From contig JAOVFP010000020.1 of the NCBI GenBank assembly GCA_025738555.1, positions 1,116,001 to 1,180,000 of the forward strand: 64,000 nucleotides of DNA. Direction: 5' to 3'. Below the pieces are notes generated by a model. It did not search any database. It saw only the letters and a list, made by a program, of their open reading frames with translations, and had not been told where the DNA came from. The DNA is from Cyathus striatus (taxonomy: Eukaryota > Basidiomycota > Agaricomycetes > Agaricales > Nidulariaceae). Position numbers and translations under genes: made by a program. Positions 46,367 to 58,179 of the stretch are shown here, in pieces (the stretch's first letter is position 1; each line of letters opens with the position of its first letter).

Positions 46367-48235
46367 TTATGATTGCAAAAGAGTGCGCAATCTAAAGTAA
46401 TGCTTAGCTGTCATCTTATCTCCTGTCCACTCAAAGCGGTAACGAGCTGGACTGAAAGCATCCATGTCCGTCTCCTTCACAACACCGCGATTATCCCATA
46501 CAACATGGGAAACAAACTTCCGCGTATTGTCGACAACTCTATGGAGTACGTGATCACAGTTTGAGATTGATAAACTCCGTAAACGTGCCCCAAATTGGAT
46601 TCTCTCTTTCAGGCATGCGGCGAAAACATCAAGAAATCTTGAATCATCGACGTCTGAATGTGAGTATACGGGGATAGAAGAAGAAACCATAAATCCTCCC
46701 CGGGAACAATCAACTCCGTGCAGATAAACATCTTCTAGTCTTGGAACCAGAAGTCGTTGACCATCTGCATCACCGTGTGTATGAGCAAGGGCATTCAACA
46801 GAAGCGCCCAAATAATGCCAGAAGGTGCATGTCCAGTGATATCAAGCACGCGAAGTGATGGCAATGTCCGTAGAAGTTGCGACCACGACTTCTGCGTTAC
46901 AACATCCAGATTTTGGAGTGCGATCGTATGAACATGAGCAAGCGCTAATGCCCTCCATATGGCACCCAGTGTTATTATCATGATTTCGTCGGTACAGTGC
47001 GTTGAATCTGAACCAATTATAAAATCAAAGGCAGCGTTCCTACTTTCCGAATCTGTTCTATAAGCCCGAATACGGATCGACTGTCGGAAATCAGGATTTA
47101 TCTCCTCTTCGCCGATATACCTGTTTGACTCTTTGCCAGTAATAACCAGAGTTTCAAGCGGCAGGACTTCTGCAGCTGCCCACGAATGTACACCAATAGC
47201 CTGGGAAAGTTTCCACACACACTCCCTTAGATCCTCTAAACTGCAGAGCGTACATACTAGGCACGCACTTGATGGAAGGATTAAATTATCCAAGGCATCG
47301 GCAATTTCTCCGACACTACCCCTGAGATCAACAGCCTTTACACGAAGTAATATTACACGTCGTGCGGTGTCACAAAAGTTGTCTTCAATAATAGGGAATA
47401 CACGGTCTAGTGTCAGATGCTGTAAATTCGGAAGTCTTTCCAGAACAGTTGCTAGATGGCGACGCCGAGGCCGTTCTGAGGTAGGTATGTCATGTAGATG
47501 CAGCTCAGTTAAAGCAGTGCACCTAGAGGACAAGAGATAAAATGGACATCCTTTCAGTTCCAGATATTTTAAAGTTGCTAGCCGAGGACCATCGGTTGGG
47601 AAAGATGGCGGGGGATACACAGCTCCTTGTGCAACATCTTTAGGTACACAAACTTCTACGCTGAGTGACTGTATTGCTGGGTTTGGATGAACCAAGAACT
47701 CTAGAAGTGGGTGTATATGTTGCACAGAAGATTTTAATCGTATTTCATCAACCCTATGTGCAAGCTGCATAGTTCTCCTCAAATATTTAATGTTATCAGC
47801 ATCGACGATTGCTCTTATTCGTAGTGGGACGAGTTTGGCACGCTGCATTGTGATGGCAGTCCACTTTGGATGGGAAAAATCGATGAAACCCCAGAGTTCC
47901 TGGTATGAAAGAGCCACTTTTCTCCAGATGTGGCACACGTGCGTCAACATAATCCATGACCAGCCTTCAACAACATCCAGTTGTGCGCATTCAAGCAACA
48001 CTTTGCAAATAATAACTTCGGGAAGGTTGCAAGCTAGATTATGAATATTCGGCTGTTTGAAATCGGAACGATGGGCATGGCGTAGAAACGCAGTCTGAAA
48101 GAGCCTCAATATTAATTCTCCAAAAAGATAAGGTAGACACACTGCCGCATTCTTTAGCTTTCGAGCTGATTTCCCCCCCTCTTTACTCGTACTGGCAACC
48201 GCGGTATTCTGAGTTGTCACGGTCTTAATAGCCAT
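46367..48235 (-). CDS. F-box domain protein, agaricomycete type, 622 residues, single exon
   Basis: Probable substrate receptor of an SCF ubiquitin ligase. The F-box-like segment (about residues 70-120) has LACNLPEVIICKVLLECAQL, then MLTHVCHIWRKVALSYQELW, the pattern common to the large agaric F-box families (LPxE...C..WR..A...P.LW). The rest is leucine-rich with irregular LRR-like units (LATLKYLELKGCPF, LPNLQHLTLDRVFP, LRTLPSLRVLDITGHAP) typical of these proteins. No introns, no frame break. Such families expand strongly in mushrooms; the target protein is unknown. A TATA-like GTATTTATAC lies about 110 bp upstream on the minus strand. Confidence 0.82.
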   Translation of the reverse strand: MAIKTVTTQNTAVASTSKEGGKSARKLKNAAVCLPYLFGELILRLFQTAFLRHAHRSDFKQPNIHNLACNLPEVIICKVLLECAQLDVVEGWSWIMLTHVCHIWRKVALSYQELWGFIDFSHPKWTAITMQRAKLVPLRIRAIVDADNIKYLRRTMQLAHRVDEIRLKSSVQHIHPLLEFLVHPNPAIQSLSVEVCVPKDVAQGAVYPPPSFPTDGPRLATLKYLELKGCPFYLLSSRCTALTELHLHDIPTSERPRRRHLATVLERLPNLQHLTLDRVFPIIEDNFCDTARRVILLRVKAVDLRGSVGEIADALDNLILPSSACLVCTLCSLEDLRECVWKLSQAIGVHSWAAAEVLPLETLVITGKESNRYIGEEEINPDFRQSIRIRAYRTDSESRNAAFDFIIGSDSTHCTDEIMIITLGAIWRALALAHVHTIALQNLDVVTQKSWSQLLRTLPSLRVLDITGHAPSGIIWALLLNALAHTHGDADGQRLLVPRLEDVYLHGVDCSRGGFMVSSSIPVYSHSDVDDSRFLDVFAACLKERIQFGARLRSLSISNCDHVLHRVVDNTRKFVSHVVWDNRGVVKETDMDAFSPARYRFEWTGDKMTAKHYFRLRTLLQS

Positions 48236-51200
48236 GTTAAAGCAGAGCTACACTGTAGGAGTCCCTGAAGGCAGCGCCTAGAAGATCGCGACGATATGTG
48301 AAGAGCTAAACGGCGGAAACAGGATGCTTCCACGAGAGTATAAATACAATCAACCAGTTTGTTGTCTTATGAAAAAATCTTGGTAGGGCGGAGTTCTAGT
48401 TGGTACAATGTCAGAGAACAGTTAAGGCAAGTAGGAGAATAGGTCTTCGCGTACAGATGAATTGGAGCACTTGATAATTGTAAAGCCTCCTATGGCCACC
48501 CCACGTCATACGCAGCATCAGCTACGCATGGAACAATTGGAAGGCCATGTGAGCTGTCTCTTCAAGTCCCGATGATTGCATGAGATAAGTGCACTGGCCA
48601 CGGTACTGAGAACAATAGAGCTCTATTGTCTTCGCACAAACATGGTAATTGTACGAGGAACGCAGTCAAGCTCTTTCGGAAAGCACACAGGTGTTGACTG
48701 CTCAAATGAGTAACAGGAATAGAGATTCATGAAGAATGCCGTAGCCCGTGAGCCGTTGGAAATGTCAATTTTTACACAGCACATCCAACTTCCAAGTTCT
48801 AACTTCTAACAATGAACATCGAACGCTCCTCATGTTGGTACTTATTTGTCCACAGTGATCCGAATATGATAATGGGGCGCGTACGGCGACCCGTGGGCGC
48901 ACATTACGCGTACGATCAGCCTTCGAAAGTAGTATGTAATCATGACAAAGTACTTACGCAGGGTGTTTGTAGGTAAAAATTTAGGTAACTTGCAGGTATT
49001 ATTAGTAAAATAGTAACCACATTGAGGAATGCAACAAAGCTAGCTAAACTGCGATGTTTTCAAAATTCAATGACCGGCGGCCCACGATGACGGGCCCATG
49101 CGTACAGTTCTCCTACTTTATTTAACACATGAGACTTGAATGATGTCTAAAAAAAAGTAACAGAGTACTATGTATACACTTGCATCCACCAATGGTATTC
49201 ATCATCAAAGTGGACAAAAAAGGATCTGATGCACAGCTGTCGTCCAATAGTATGGACGTTGTATGGACGCCGGGAAAAAGATCGGCGTCTCTTCTTGCAG
49301 GAAGGAAACTCATTGAAACTTAAAGTAAAAAGGTCGCCAGAGAACATCACTAAATATAGATTTATCAATCAAGGATCCCCGCCGTACCCTACATCAGATG
49401 TTACAGGGGTAACTTAAGAAGGGCCGAATTCAGCCACCCTATGCCACCCCATAGTCTCAATTCGACGCTATCATCTTCATGCTTAAACTTGGGGAAGCGT
49501 TCTGGATACTAACTGATCCAGTAAACTTGCTGTAGGCAGCTGGATGGGCTCCGAGGGATTTGTAGTCATCCTTCCGGGATCAGTAGCATTGCCATCCGCA
49601 TCCTTCAAGTAAAAAAAAATAAGTACTAGTTAGTCGGATTGGAATTGAGTTGGAGGATGGTCATCGATAGCACTCTTGCCTACAAATGAGTTCGACAAGG
49701 CAGTGTAGTGTGAGACCTCAGCACACCTAAATTATCATCATCGAAGTAAGCAACTGTTCGACGTTTACGATGAGGTGAAGCCGCTCGACTACAGAAGACC
49801 AACAAAAGAGTTTACTGAAGTTGACTTAGAATGAATACCAAGTAAGAAACTTCGTCAAAGACTTTAACCATAAAAATATTAGTTAGATATTGAACATGGG
49901 GATGCCAATGTCAGCAGAGGGGAAGTTAGAAACGATAGCTTCTCTGCAACGCGGATTGATAATAGATTACAACGCACTGATATTATACTACATGTGCATG
50001 ACCCATGCGGTACGCAGTCACGACACACTGTTGGTAGTTTTTTTGGTGAAATCTGAGGAAACATAACTTTGACATAACTCCCAGTGAATTACTGCTGATA
50101 ACTTTAGGATCGGATAACACCGGTAGTAATGGGGCTACTTTTGAATGGTATGTCCATTTTCACTATATTTCCTCGTCGGTCAGAAGCATAACACAGAACT
50201 TACACAGTTCAAAATAAAATAAGGGTACGCATTCAATCCTTATAGCCCTATGATATTAGTTCGGAATTTCGATGAGCGATTGACAACATAAAATAGAATG
50301 CGTTATGAACCAGCCTTACGGGATCGCTCCAGCCTCCGATTGATGTTGTGATCGTGTAATATTAGGGGGATGAGAGAACTGAACCATAGTCTTCTCTTTG
50401 TTTCAGTAGCATCCACAAGTATGATTTGATCAAAAATACCTCAAATGCCGTATCCACTGACCTGACCAACTGAACTCAATTTCAACTCCGTACTCCGCCA
50501 CCGTACTGCGGTAGGTAAGCATAAGTAGGCGTCAGATATGGCTCCCACGCATCTCTTGTATTCGGTTGGAGGGCATCGGAGTCTCAAGTAACATCAAGTA
50601 ACAATGTGCTGTTAGCTCAAAAACTTTAGCAGAGGGTTCTGAAAATGACTGACGGAATCTGTCTCCCGAATCGTGGTCTTGATAATGATTGCGGCAAGGC
50701 AGTGAAGACTTTCTGGTCATTTAGACAAACTTGAGTTTCATAGTACTTGGAGACGTGAGGTTCTATCGCACAATAGAAGTACCCTTCCAACTTATCCTCT
50801 ATATTCAGTATTCAGTTGTTAGTCTGAATATTTTTAGGGTAGGATGCGCACCAGCTCATGGTGTCGGGATCTTGTCGGGGTCGGCGACTCGCCAGTGACC
50901 GTGCCTTCCACAGAACCTAGATACGAACAACAGAAAGACACATCTTACACAATTCCCGATGTCGCCCGCTACAGCATTCCCAGAACCTTCATACTTCGAG
51001 AAATACGACTACGCGGATTAACATCCAACTAAGTTAGAAACTATACTTAGGATTTTGCACCTGAAAAGCGCTGCAACTATAGAAAGACCTCCAACCTATT
51101 ATAGTCGGGTAGTTATCAGAAATGGTATCTCACAAGAGGAATATCTGGAAATTACCAGACGTAGCTTGAGTTGTCTCGGTGAAAAACTTTGGTTGCGACT

Positions 51201-53592
51201 ATTAGTCTGGGCGGGAACCAGCCTGTACTCCATAATATAATGGCCAATGTGACACGTATCCGATACCGTCGTGCTTCCCAGTGGATATAGGCGGTCTTGC
51301 CATTTACGAACAAGAGGTTGCCCAAGCCAGTCAGGAGCCTTCGGGTTCGGGAGAATCCACCAAAATTCCAGTTTCAAAATCAACTTTCAGCTCTTAAGAT
51401 CAAGAAATCCACATCACATTTTCGCTTGATTTCTGTGGGTGCCAAATATCCGCACTGAGATCTAAGTATCACCGTAGGCAAATGGGCGAAGCCTACGAAC
51501 GTGCAACTAAGTCATGTACCGATAAACAGGCAAGAGGAGAGTATACTAGGCAGCCTCTCGCTCCTGTGAACCTCAAGCTTCACATCGGGTAAGAGTTATG
51601 GTCCGAGTCTACAACAACGGCGACAAAGATAACCGAGAACGGCTTGTGGTCATTGCCGTCGACTAGAACCTGCAACCCCGACGGGGCAACAACCTGTGAT
51701 TCATTACCTCGGCAAGCAACATTGTTCAAGTCTCGTCTCTAGGAGTTGGCGATACGACTGTTCCTGAGCGACCTGCGGAATCCGGCAGGAAGTGATAAAA
51801 AAGCTGAAATGAAATAAAAATTTAAAAATCCAGGAGTCAACTCGAGAGTGACACTGTTCCCTATGTGCCAGTAATCGCGCCCTGGTCCCTCTATCAGCCT
51901 CTGTCACTGCTTTTCCAAAACCTTTTGAAATTGGTTGGACCTGAACAAGTCACAGGACTTGTTTTTTTTAAAATCAATCAACGCCCGTCGGGTCCCCCGC
52001 TATAATGAAACCTTCCTTGACCCCGCCGATGGGAGTTTTGTAGAGTTTGTTTATATACAATCGCAGTTCAACTTAGAGAAATGAATGAATCAGATCATTC
52101 CATCTTCGTTCATGATTTTTCCTACCTATGCCGAACTTCTTGCTGAGCCATATATGTTACAAGATGCTCCAGCGTCGTAAATACGTTCCCCCAGAGGATC
52201 AAAAGGAGAAAAGAAGGGCTTCCCCCGGCTCATCGTGCGAATTTGGTTGAGAATGATAACGATGTCAACAAGGGATTTAGAGATAAGTTAAATATCCGAA
52301 TCCGATTCCCATTAGGTTCGGTCCTGGATCGTATAATGGAGCCGGTGAGCTTTGGATACGTTAGGATTCCGGTTCTTCGTTGTATATTCTGGTGATTGCC
52401 GTTAAAAAGCTGATAGGATTTATTTTCTTTGTTCCCAGACGACCGATCGTAGAGAAAACACATAATGCATAATCCAATTTTTAATCGATAGTAATACCAT
52501 GGTTCACCAGGTTCCTAAGAAGCCCCTGAAGGAACCTGTCGCTGCAGAGAGTAACCTTGAGAGGACGAAAGGGGTGCGGCCCATGTATCGTAAATACATC
52601 TGAGTCATGACATTTATATGGCAGCAAAGCATTTCAGCCATCGAATTTCCCCAGGCTTCCCCAGAAATCAGATAATGCTAGAAGGAAGTCCTTATGCACA
52701 TCAGAACCTGAAAGCTAACTATTGATTGTACAAGTTAGCAAGGGAAAATAAGCTCTAGGTATTCAGGGTAATTTCATGCATCGGTATCGCCAACGAGAAC
52801 CGGCGGCAATCGTGAGCGTGTTCAAAATTCATACTGCTCGTTCCTTGATTCCGAAGCAGGCTCAGGACGGGCGCGATGGGAGCATGGTAGCTAGCTTCCT
52901 TGCGCGTATGTTCATTTCATTGGAATAAGCCTTGATGATCCCAGTTGGATGAGGCGAAAGATAAAAATAACAACGGTGAAAAGAGAGCGCCCTCTTTCTC
53001 CTAAAAAGTATCGTGACCCAGAGTTGTCGAGGCGCCGAGAAACCACGTATTCCACACGCCAGTCGTGTATGTTGACATCCAGATGATCCACGTTCGGGGA
53101 GGCAGAGTGGCAATGGACTGGTATAAAGTACAAGTTACATCATGAGAATTGAAGTGGAACATGCTCGAAAGCAGATGATGGGAGATGTTGTTCCGCAACG
53201 GAGAAATTGGAGGATTGGCTGGAATGGATTGCGAATGGGTGCATTTTATCGTAAAAAATATGTGGAAGTCTGGAGCATGAATGGACTGAAACGGTTGTTG
53301 TACGCGATAAAGCGGGCTGCGGGAATAGTTGGAAGAGAGAATAGGAGAGAATTTGCCAGCGCCATGTGGGACGGAGGCAATTGGTTTTTGAGAGAGTCGG
53401 GAATGTGGGACAAATGGCACTGCCACAAGGACTAACAGCCGTCTCGAAGCTGCCTACAGCGAAAGCTTCATTTCAATTTCATTTCTACTTCATATCTTTT
53501 GTTTTCTATGCCATTCTCTCTCAACCACTACTAGCTAAAGCCATCTGAAACTATCCACTAAGCCTGCTCTCTCACCTCGGGCATGCCCCGAC
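48236..53592. other. 5.4-kb stretch without a supportable gene
   Basis: By far the emptiest part of the window. All open frames are below about 145 codons and none shows a recognisable motif. Possible exon fragments on the minus strand at 49,483-49,602 and 49,727-49,788 are discussed as a finding. Short palindromes occur near 51,945 (AACAAGTC..GACTTGTT) and 52,510 (AGGTTCCT..AGGAACCT). I found no long terminal repeats, TIR-TSD pairs or transposase motifs. Confidence 0.45.
49483..50120 (-). pseudogene. Possible exon remnants of an unrecognised multi-exon gene
   Basis: Between good acceptors and stops or donors the minus strand encodes RKRRTVAYFDDDNLG (49,788-49,727, then perhaps a short exon ending FQSD) and separately DADGNATDPGRMTTNPSEPI (exon 49,602-49,483, preceded by CTAAC branch-like and poly-T/AG acceptor). 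A third piece at about 50,000 reads LPTVCRDCVPHGSCT. The phases could not be made to agree across all pieces, so this may be a decayed gene, a gene with sequence errors, or chance. Confidence 0.25.
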
Positions 53593-56500
53593 ATGGCACC
53601 CGCCCACCATCTCGCAGCATCTCTCGCCTCTCTGCTCTTCTTCATACTCGCAGCACTCACCGCAGCTTACGGCTCTGATTCACCAACCCCCGAATCCAAG
53701 GCTCTAGCACGGAGACCTGCTCATTTCAGCCCTGCAGCACAACATATTCCACCACCGCGATACTTTCCCCGCTTTTCTGCACCTGAACCCGACCTCACAG
53801 CTGACCTCGAGCTTCTAGATATCGTACTCATCGCCTCCATAGATGGCAAGTTTCATGCACTCAATCGCACCTCAGGCCAAACCCTATGGTCAATGCCATC
53901 CCTTCCACTCTCAACTCCGGGTGCGCTGAATGCTCTCGTGCCTTCGACTCTAGGTCCCCTCGTGCGCACAGACCACATAGACCATAACCCCGAAGAAGAC
54001 GATACTCATCACGAGATGTACATCATTGAGCCTCAGAGCGGCGATATATACGTTTTAGCCTCCCCCAATAGTCCTCTTCAGCGCTTCCCAGTTTCCATGC
54101 GTGAGCTGGTCGACAACTCGCCGTATACATTCAAAGGAGAAGATCATGATAGGGTCTTTGTAGGGCGCAAACAAACCACTTTGCTCGTAGTCGAATTGGA
54201 AACGGGAAAGGTGAAAGCGACCCTGAGTCCTGAGTGTCCCTATGATCCTTTCGAAGATTTCAGAGATGATGAAGACGAAACCGAAGAGGAAGTGGATTTA
54301 GATGAATTGGAGGGCAGTAAACCACCTGTCTCGAAACGTACCGAAGTGTTCATTGGTCGTACAGGTCAGTTTATTTGCTCCACTTCCTTCGTTACAATCT
54401 TACAGTACTGTATTAGACTATCATATATCAATTTACCATCGGCCTCACTCCCGATCATCACCTCGCCCTCCTCCGCAGAATCTCTCTTTCTCAGCTTATG
54501 GACCAAACAATCACGATCTGCCCATTCAAACAACTTACCACCGCACTAAAGATGGTTCATATATCCAGCCCTTTCCTAATGGCGAAATTCTCTCTTTTAA
54601 ATCGACATCTCACGCTCCACCCTCCACTCATAGCAATGGCCACCTCATGTGGCAACAAAGCTTCGACGCTCCAGTGGTGGCTATCTTCGATGTTCTGCGA
54701 AACGCGACAGGAGAAGAGAAGGCTCCGTTTGTATTGCTTCAGCCGAGTCCCAAGTTGCAGGATGTGCTGCCTGGATTAAATCTTGCCTCTGGATCTGCCA
54801 TTGCCGGTCTGAAGCTCGATTCTGCATATGTAGGGCTAGTCGAAGAAACGGGCAGTCTGTTCGCCATGAGTCCTGAGCGATACCCGTTAGTTGTATTTGG
54901 CAGTGGTGAGCGTCGAGCAGACGTACAGGGTACTCCGCATAAGCTACTGGAAGGACCTCTCGGGAAAGGCAAAGTAGTGATTGTAGACCCTAGTGCTGAT
55001 GTCGACGATGAACCTTTGGAAGTAGATGAAATTACCCGTATCAGGAAAAAGCGCCAACGACAACAACGCTTACAGGACGAGTTATGTTTGACTTCCGAAG
55101 GGAAATTGGACCGCCGCTGTCTTACGGGTGTGCGGAAATTAGAGGATGGGGGTGCGGAGAGTCGGATTAATAGGTTGTTGGAAGGACCGCGGTGGACGGC
55201 TATTGAGGCTGGGGAAGAGGGGAATGGGAGTGTGGTTGAGAGTGGCGGTGACGAGCGAGTTGAGGAGGGGAAGGAGGAGAGGAGAGGAAGGTGGTGGGAA
55301 GTTGGGCTTGGAATGGGCGTTGGGGCGTTTGGTGTTGTGGGGTGGTTTGTTCGAACTAAAGGGAGAGGGATGAAGGTTTCTGGAAAGGTTTTGGAGATTA
55401 AGGACGAAGTTAGGGCAGAGGTAATCACTGGGAAGAAGATTGAGGATGTCGTGAAACCTGTTGAAGAGATAATGGATCTGCAGCGTCCATCAACGCCATT
55501 ATCAGAACCACCACCACCCATAACTCGAGAGGCATCAGGGTCGTCTTCTATCTCCGTTTCTACACCTATCTCCACCACGCCTACAACACCACGAAGCAAA
55601 GAAAGGGAGAAAGGTCTTCTTTCCACTCCCGTACTTTTATTAAAAGACGTTTCAGAAGAAGGGGAAGAGGAAGAAATTGATAATGATGCTGAAGGAGATG
55701 CTGCTACCACGCCAGGTGCGAAGAAGAAAGGGAGGAGAGGTAAGAGGGGGCGGAAAAAGAAACCGAGTCAACTTGCACCTGCTGGGGAATATATCGAGGA
55801 GGAAAAAGTTGAGGAGAAGAAAGAGGAGCTTCGGCAGTCGTCACTAGCAATAAATACCTCTCCGCCCGTACCTCAAGTTGCAGTGCCATCATCGCTTGAT
55901 GTTACAGATACCATTCTTGGTATGTCTAGTCTTTCTTCTGGCATGCATACCTTGACCATCCTCTGCAGGCTATGGCTCGCATGGAACCGTAGTTTACAAA
56001 GGTTCTCTTCAAGGTCGTTCAGTGGCTGTCAAACGTCTCCTTCGGGACTTTGTTACCCTCGCTTCGCGCGAAGTCTCAATTCTTCAAGAATCCGATGACC
56101 ATCCCAACGTCATTCGGTACTACTATCAGGAGTCGCACTCCAACTTTCTCTTCATTGCTCTGGAACTCTGCCCTTGTTCACTGGCAGACATTATCGAGAT
56201 GCCGGACAGAGACGAGTGGCGAGATATCGCCATTTCCTTTGATCCCAAGAAAGCGCTGAAACAAATAACTAGCGGCCTGAGGCACTTGCACGCGCTTAAG
56301 CTGGTTCATAGGGATATTAAACCGCAAAATATACTTGTTGGTGGGGATCCAAGGAAGGGCGGGTACCGAATGTTAATTTCGGATTTTGGACTTTGTAAAA
56401 AGCTTGATGTGGATCAGACCAGCTTCTTGCCTACGGCTCATGGAGCAATGGGAGCTGGTACCGTCGGGTGGAGGGCTCCGGAAATTTTGAGGGGAGAGGT

Positions 56501-57383
56501 TAAGCTTGACGATATAAACGATGATACGTCGTTGTCATCGAGGGGAAGTGTTGCCACTGTTAATGGGAGTACACCAACCACTGCAACGCCTAACGGGAAG
56601 CCGACCAGACTGACGAAGAGTGTGGACATCTTCGCCTTGGGTTGCCTGTTCTATTACACACTTACGAGCGGTAGTCATCCGTTCGGAGATAGGTTTGAGA
56701 GGGAGGTGAATATCTTGAAAAATGCAAAGAATCTAGATATGTTGGAGACATTTGGGGAGGATGGTACTGAGGCTGTGGACTTGATTAATGCGATGCTGGA
56801 TCCCGAAGCTTCAGAAAGGTTATTCGCTTCCTTTAGTGCTTTCATCATTCATCTTTCATGCTAACACGACTTTTACAGACCTGACACTACTACTTGTCTC
56901 CTCCATCCATACTTCTGGGATGCGGGCCGCCGACTAAACTTCCTTCAAGAGGCTTCAGATCGCTTTGAAAATATGTGTCGCGATCCCAAAGATGCGCGTT
57001 TGCTCGTGCTCGAAACTAACGCACTTGGCATCGTTGGGAACGATTGGCAATCGAGGTTAGACAAAGTATTTATCGAAAATTTGGGGAAGTTTCGAAAGTA
57101 CGATGGGAAGTCTGTACAGGACTTATTGAGGGCTTTGAGAAATAAGGTGAGCAATCGGTTTCTTTTACAATTCCAATTGCTGATAAAGATGTACCAGAAA
57201 CACCACTACCAAGATCTACCCGATAATGCGAAGCGGAATCTTGGGTCTCTGCCAGATGGGTTCCTCTCCTATTTCACCAAACGATATCCTCGGCTCTTCC
57301 TCCATGTCCATTCTGTAATCAATGACACAGAGCTAAAAAGCGAATCAATGTTTAGGACATATTACGAGCTTCCAGACACGTGA
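53593..57383 (+). CDS. IRE1: IRE1, ER-stress sensor kinase/endoribonuclease
   Basis: Type I ER membrane protein that senses unfolded proteins and starts unconventional splicing of the HAC1-type mRNA. About 1,190 residues. Signal peptide (ASLASLLFFILAALTAAYG); luminal beta-propeller-like domain beginning LLDIVLIASIDGKFHALNR, with SGQTLWSMP; one membrane segment WEVGLGMGVGAFGVVGWFV (about 548-567) then basic TKGRGMK; low-complexity linker with KKKGRRGKRGRKKK; kinase domain GYGSHGTVVYKGSLQGRSVA, VAVKRLL (Lys), LVHRDIKPQNIL, ISDFGLCKK, GTVGWRAPEIL; KEN RNase domain with LRNKKHHYQDLP, where the second His is the expected catalytic residue, and GFLSYFTKRYPRLF. A short insert (TVNGSTPTTATPNG) sits in the kinase C-lobe. 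Four introns; the frame is intact. Activation loop and RNase residues all look functional. Confidence 0.97.
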
Positions 57384-58179
57384 TTCGTAAAGCCAAGGAC
57401 TGTGGCGGCTGGCCTTCCTCGTAGTTTCTGTGCTATGATCTAGAGTGGATATGTTTCCGTTTTTATTAGGGATTTATTATTTTTGCTTTCTCAGCTAGCA
57501 TTGTTTTTTAATCAGTAGTATTAGTACTTCTATATCACTTTCTCTTCTTACACCATCATCCTGCACTGTAAATGATATTTATGTACCGTTGTACACATTA
57601 AAATTTGTACTTATTCGATCAACATATGCCTTATATCAAAATCAGTTCACGGAAGCGCTTTAAACACGATGACAGTAATGTAAGGCTAACCCACTGAGTC
57701 AAGTTGGTTATCATCTTCACAAGATGCGACTGCTATCATAATGATTTTCAATGCTTGTCGGGTGGGCCAGTGAAGCACGACACACTCTAGAAAGCGGAAA
57801 GCTTCAACGTAAACTTTCATACGCTCTAGTCTCGTTCCCCACGATGTTCTTTCATATGTAAAGCGGAATGGGTACGAGACTAATAAGCTCCATCATGATG
57901 TACATTAAGATTGTTCTGAAATAGGTCGTAGTTTGGGCAATCGGGAAGGACAGACATAAGTAGACCAATTCGATTCAAAGTTGTTGGGAGAACGTCCCAG
58001 CTTCCAGATGATGACCTCCAGGACACAACATATCAAAATACTGATATTAGCCAACCCGGTCCAACGTTGAACGCGTGCCGGCTGCCTGCTTTCAACTTTC
58101 CCGGTTCTTCGCGTTAATAACATCGCATTCCTTCTTTCCTTTGACTCCCTGACTAGTGACTACTTTTTTATAATCGAAA
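57384..58179. other. Intergenic: IRE1 3' flank and promoter of the LRR gene
   Basis: AT-rich after the IRE1 stop. A minus-strand frame at 57,905-58,123 lacks motifs. No RNA gene or repeat seen. Confidence 0.5.

Noticed and set aside
49000..53000. LTR retrotransposon or integrated viral remnant in the empty stretch
   Set aside because: No paired long direct repeats, primer-binding site, or protease/RT/integrase motifs could be read on either strand.
54739..55710. 323-codon minus-strand open frame
   Set aside because: Antisense to the IRE1 luminal and linker exon, with low-complexity Ser/Pro content and no motif.
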